In this document: positions 5,233-6,384 of the stretch, one piece after another
Layout of the letters: each line of letters opens with the position of its first letter
Position numbering within the stretch: the stretch's first letter is position 1
DNA from: Eubacteriales Family XIII. Incertae Sedis bacterium
GTDB lineage: Bacteria > Bacillota > Clostridia > Peptostreptococcales > Anaerovoracaceae
Assembly (NCBI GenBank): GCA_031255695.1
Contig: JAIRSA010000186.1
Span: 1-6,384 of the forward strand
DNA: 6,384 nt
Reading direction: 5' to 3'
The notes under the pieces: generated by a model
What the model was told of the DNA's origin: nothing
Seen by the model: the letters and a program-made list of their open reading frames with translations, nothing else
Databases searched by the model: none
Position numbers and translations under genes: made by a program

Positions 5233-6384
5233 TTACATGGACACGCTGATCATCATCGTGGAGATCAAACCGCTGCCGTCTGTCGCCCGCAGCGTTATGA
5301 CCGCTGTTCCGGCCCTCACGCCTGTGACAACGCCATCCTGGCTGACCCTGGCGATGCCCTGGTTGGATGACTCGAATGTGTACTCCACCCCGTCAATCGT
5401 GTAGGCCAGTTCCAGCTCGCGCTTCACCTTGAGCGTGGCGCGCGTCGATGTGTGCACCTTGGCCACTGTGGCGTATATGCTGGCGGATTCCACCACCCCG
5501 CCCAAGGAGACGTAGTAGGAATGCCCGCCCAGCCACGGCTGCCCTTCAGTGGCATCCGCTGGCAGCGTGAACTCCAGGTTGCCGTCGGCGTCGGCCCTCA
5601 CTTCGCTGGCATAGTCGCTGTCCGCAGCCGATGGCTCGCGGTTATATGCCGAGCGCAGCTGCAAGATCTGGTTCGGCGCATAGCCTGTGCCGCTTACGCT
5701 CACGAGCTTCCGCGCCTTGTCGGCCGTAACGCTGAAGTCGCCCAGCGGCGGCTCCGGCGGCTCGCCCGCCTCTACGCTCACCGTGAACGTCGCGGACTTC
5801 CCGCCCACGCTCACCGTCAGCACCAGCCCTTCCGCCGCCGCCGTGCTGTCGAAGCCGCTCACGTCGGCCTCCGTCACCGCCAGCGCCTTCGAGCTGCCGT
5901 CGCTGTAGTGCCCCGTCACCTCAAGCCCTGTGATGTCAAGCGCATCGCCTACCACATATGCCGTCTTCGCCGGCTGCGACGTCACCTCTATCGACTCAAG
6001 CACCGCTTCCGGCGGCTCCGGCGGCTCGCCCGCCTCCACGCTCACCGTGAACGTCGCGGACTTCCCGCCCACGCTCACCGTCAGCACCAGCTCTTCCGCC
6101 GCCTCCGTGCTGTCGAAGCCGCTCACGTCGGCCTCCGTCACGGCCAGCGCCTTCGAGCTGCCGTCGCTGTAGTGCCCCGTCACCTCAAGCCCCGTGATGT
6201 CAAGCGCATCGCCTATTGCGTATACCGTCTTCGCCGGCTGCGACGTCACCTCTATCGACTCAAGCACCGCTTCCGGCGGCTCTGTATCCAGATAGGACAG
6301 GAAGTACTCCGTCGCGCGCGGCGTGATCGTGATCTCCAGCCCGTAGGTATTGCCTACTTCGTAGAAATAGTCGATCAGCCTCAT
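5233..6384 (-). CDS. C-terminal part of a multi-Ig-domain surface protein (5' partial)
   Basis: This frame of 383 residues enters from the right edge and ends with TAA. The Met at the very edge is probably internal: there is no signal peptide, and the first 35 residues look like the end of a folded domain. By residue: unrecognised segment 1-35; Big_3 domains (bacterial Ig-like group 3) 41-117 and 129-205, each with Leu-x-Ser-Ile-x-Val, Gly-Asp-x-Leu-Asp-Ile-Thr-Gly-Leu and Tyr-Ser-Asp-Gly-Ser; a beta-rich domain about 216-307 that I cannot assign; and a Big_2-type domain 308-383 with Ser-Ser-Asn-x-x-Ile-Ala-x-Val, Gly-Val-Val-Thr-Gly-Val and Ala-Gly-Thr-Ala. Pro/Glu linkers separate the Ig units. 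Such domains are spacers or carbohydrate/adhesion modules on exported proteins. No SLH, LPXTG or membrane segment ends the protein, so any anchor or catalytic domain lies upstream. It is convergent with the SLH gene and shares its terminator region. Confidence 0.88.
   Translation of the reverse strand: MRLIDYFYEVGNTYGLEITITPRATEYFLSYLDTEPPEAVLESIEVTSQPAKTVYAIGDALDITGLEVTGHYSDGSSKALAVTEADVSGFDSTEAAEELVLTVSVGGKSATFTVSVEAGEPPEPPEAVLESIEVTSQPAKTAYVVGDALDITGLEVTGHYSDGSSKALAVTEADVSGFDSTAAAEGLVLTVSVGGKSATFTVSVEAGEPPEPPLGDFSVTADKARKLVSVSGTGYAPNQILQLRSAYNREPSAADSDYASEVRADADGNLEFTLPADATEGQPWLGGHSYYVSLGGVVESASIYATVAKVHTSTRATLKVKRELELAYTIDGVEYTFESSNQGIARVSQDGVVTGVRAGTAVITLRATDGSGLISTMMISVSM
5746..6282 (-). 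repeat. 264-bp tandem duplication encoding two Big_3 domains
   Basis: Copies 5746-6009 and 6010-6273 are direct repeats with an exact 264-base (88-codon) period, and identity continues to 6282. Hand comparison finds about 10 base differences in 264 (roughly 96% identity). At the protein level 5 of 88 residues differ: three fall in the Thr-x-Tyr-x-x-Gly-Asp segment and two in the Ser-Thr-x-Ala-Ala-Glu-x-Leu segment. Each unit contains one complete Ig-like domain plus its Pro/Glu linker, so the duplication keeps frame and fold. It looks recent and could expand or contract by recombination. Confidence 0.95.

Noticed and set aside
5132..5404. Plus-strand open frame across the intergenic space and the end of the minus-strand gene
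   Set aside because: Most of it is antisense to the Big_2 domain. It has no ribosome binding site that I can see and no recognisable protein features.
5687..6172. Two similar plus-strand frames (5687-5908 and 5930-6172) that look like paralogous small genes
   Set aside because: They are complementary-strand shadows of the 264-bp Big_3 duplication; their likeness comes from that duplication.

Overview
The window holds two large cell-surface protein genes that converge on one strong terminator. Both are cut by the window edge at their 5' ends. The DNA is GC-rich throughout and codon use looks uniform, strongly favouring G/C third positions. A signal peptide, S-layer homology (SLH) domains, an acidic Asp-Glu-Pro-Gly wall-spanning spacer and bacterial Ig-like domains point to a bacterium with SLH-anchored surface proteins. 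Most likely it is a GC-rich member of the Firmicutes (Clostridia or relatives). The lineage is an inference, since the window carries no RNA gene or housekeeping gene to fix it.

Positions 3-5039 (+) encode at least 1678 residues of a mosaic exported protein. In order it has a signal peptide, an FMN_bind-like domain, two GLUG-type beta-solenoid modules, a second and more degenerate FMN_bind-like domain, a third GLUG module, 18 perfect Asp-Glu-Pro-Gly units, a Gly/Ser/Pro/Thr linker and three C-terminal SLH domains. The layout reads as (FMN_bind + module 1), module 2, (FMN_bind' + module 3), which suggests duplication of a flavin-domain/solenoid unit. Neither FMN_bind copy has the complete covalent-flavinylation consensus: the first keeps the acceptor Thr but lacks the Asp, and the second keeps an Asp but has Leu at the acceptor position.

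Positions 5040-5232 are intergenic. They contain a perfect 12-bp GC hairpin followed by a T tract, flanked by A on the other side, so it may terminate both genes. A weaker hairpin without a T tract lies nearer the minus-strand gene.

Positions 5233-6384 (-) encode the C-terminal 383 residues of a second protein, probably also extracellular. It has a short unrecognised N-terminal piece, two nearly identical group 3 Ig-like domains (a 264-bp tandem duplication), a further beta-rich domain and a C-terminal Big_2 domain. It has no SLH or LPXTG anchor at this end.

The two genes together look like part of a surface-protein locus. Nothing in the window shows a direct functional link between them, and I see no mobile element, CRISPR array or RNA gene. 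The most distinctive content is the double, divergent FMN_bind arrangement inside an SLH-anchored solenoid protein.
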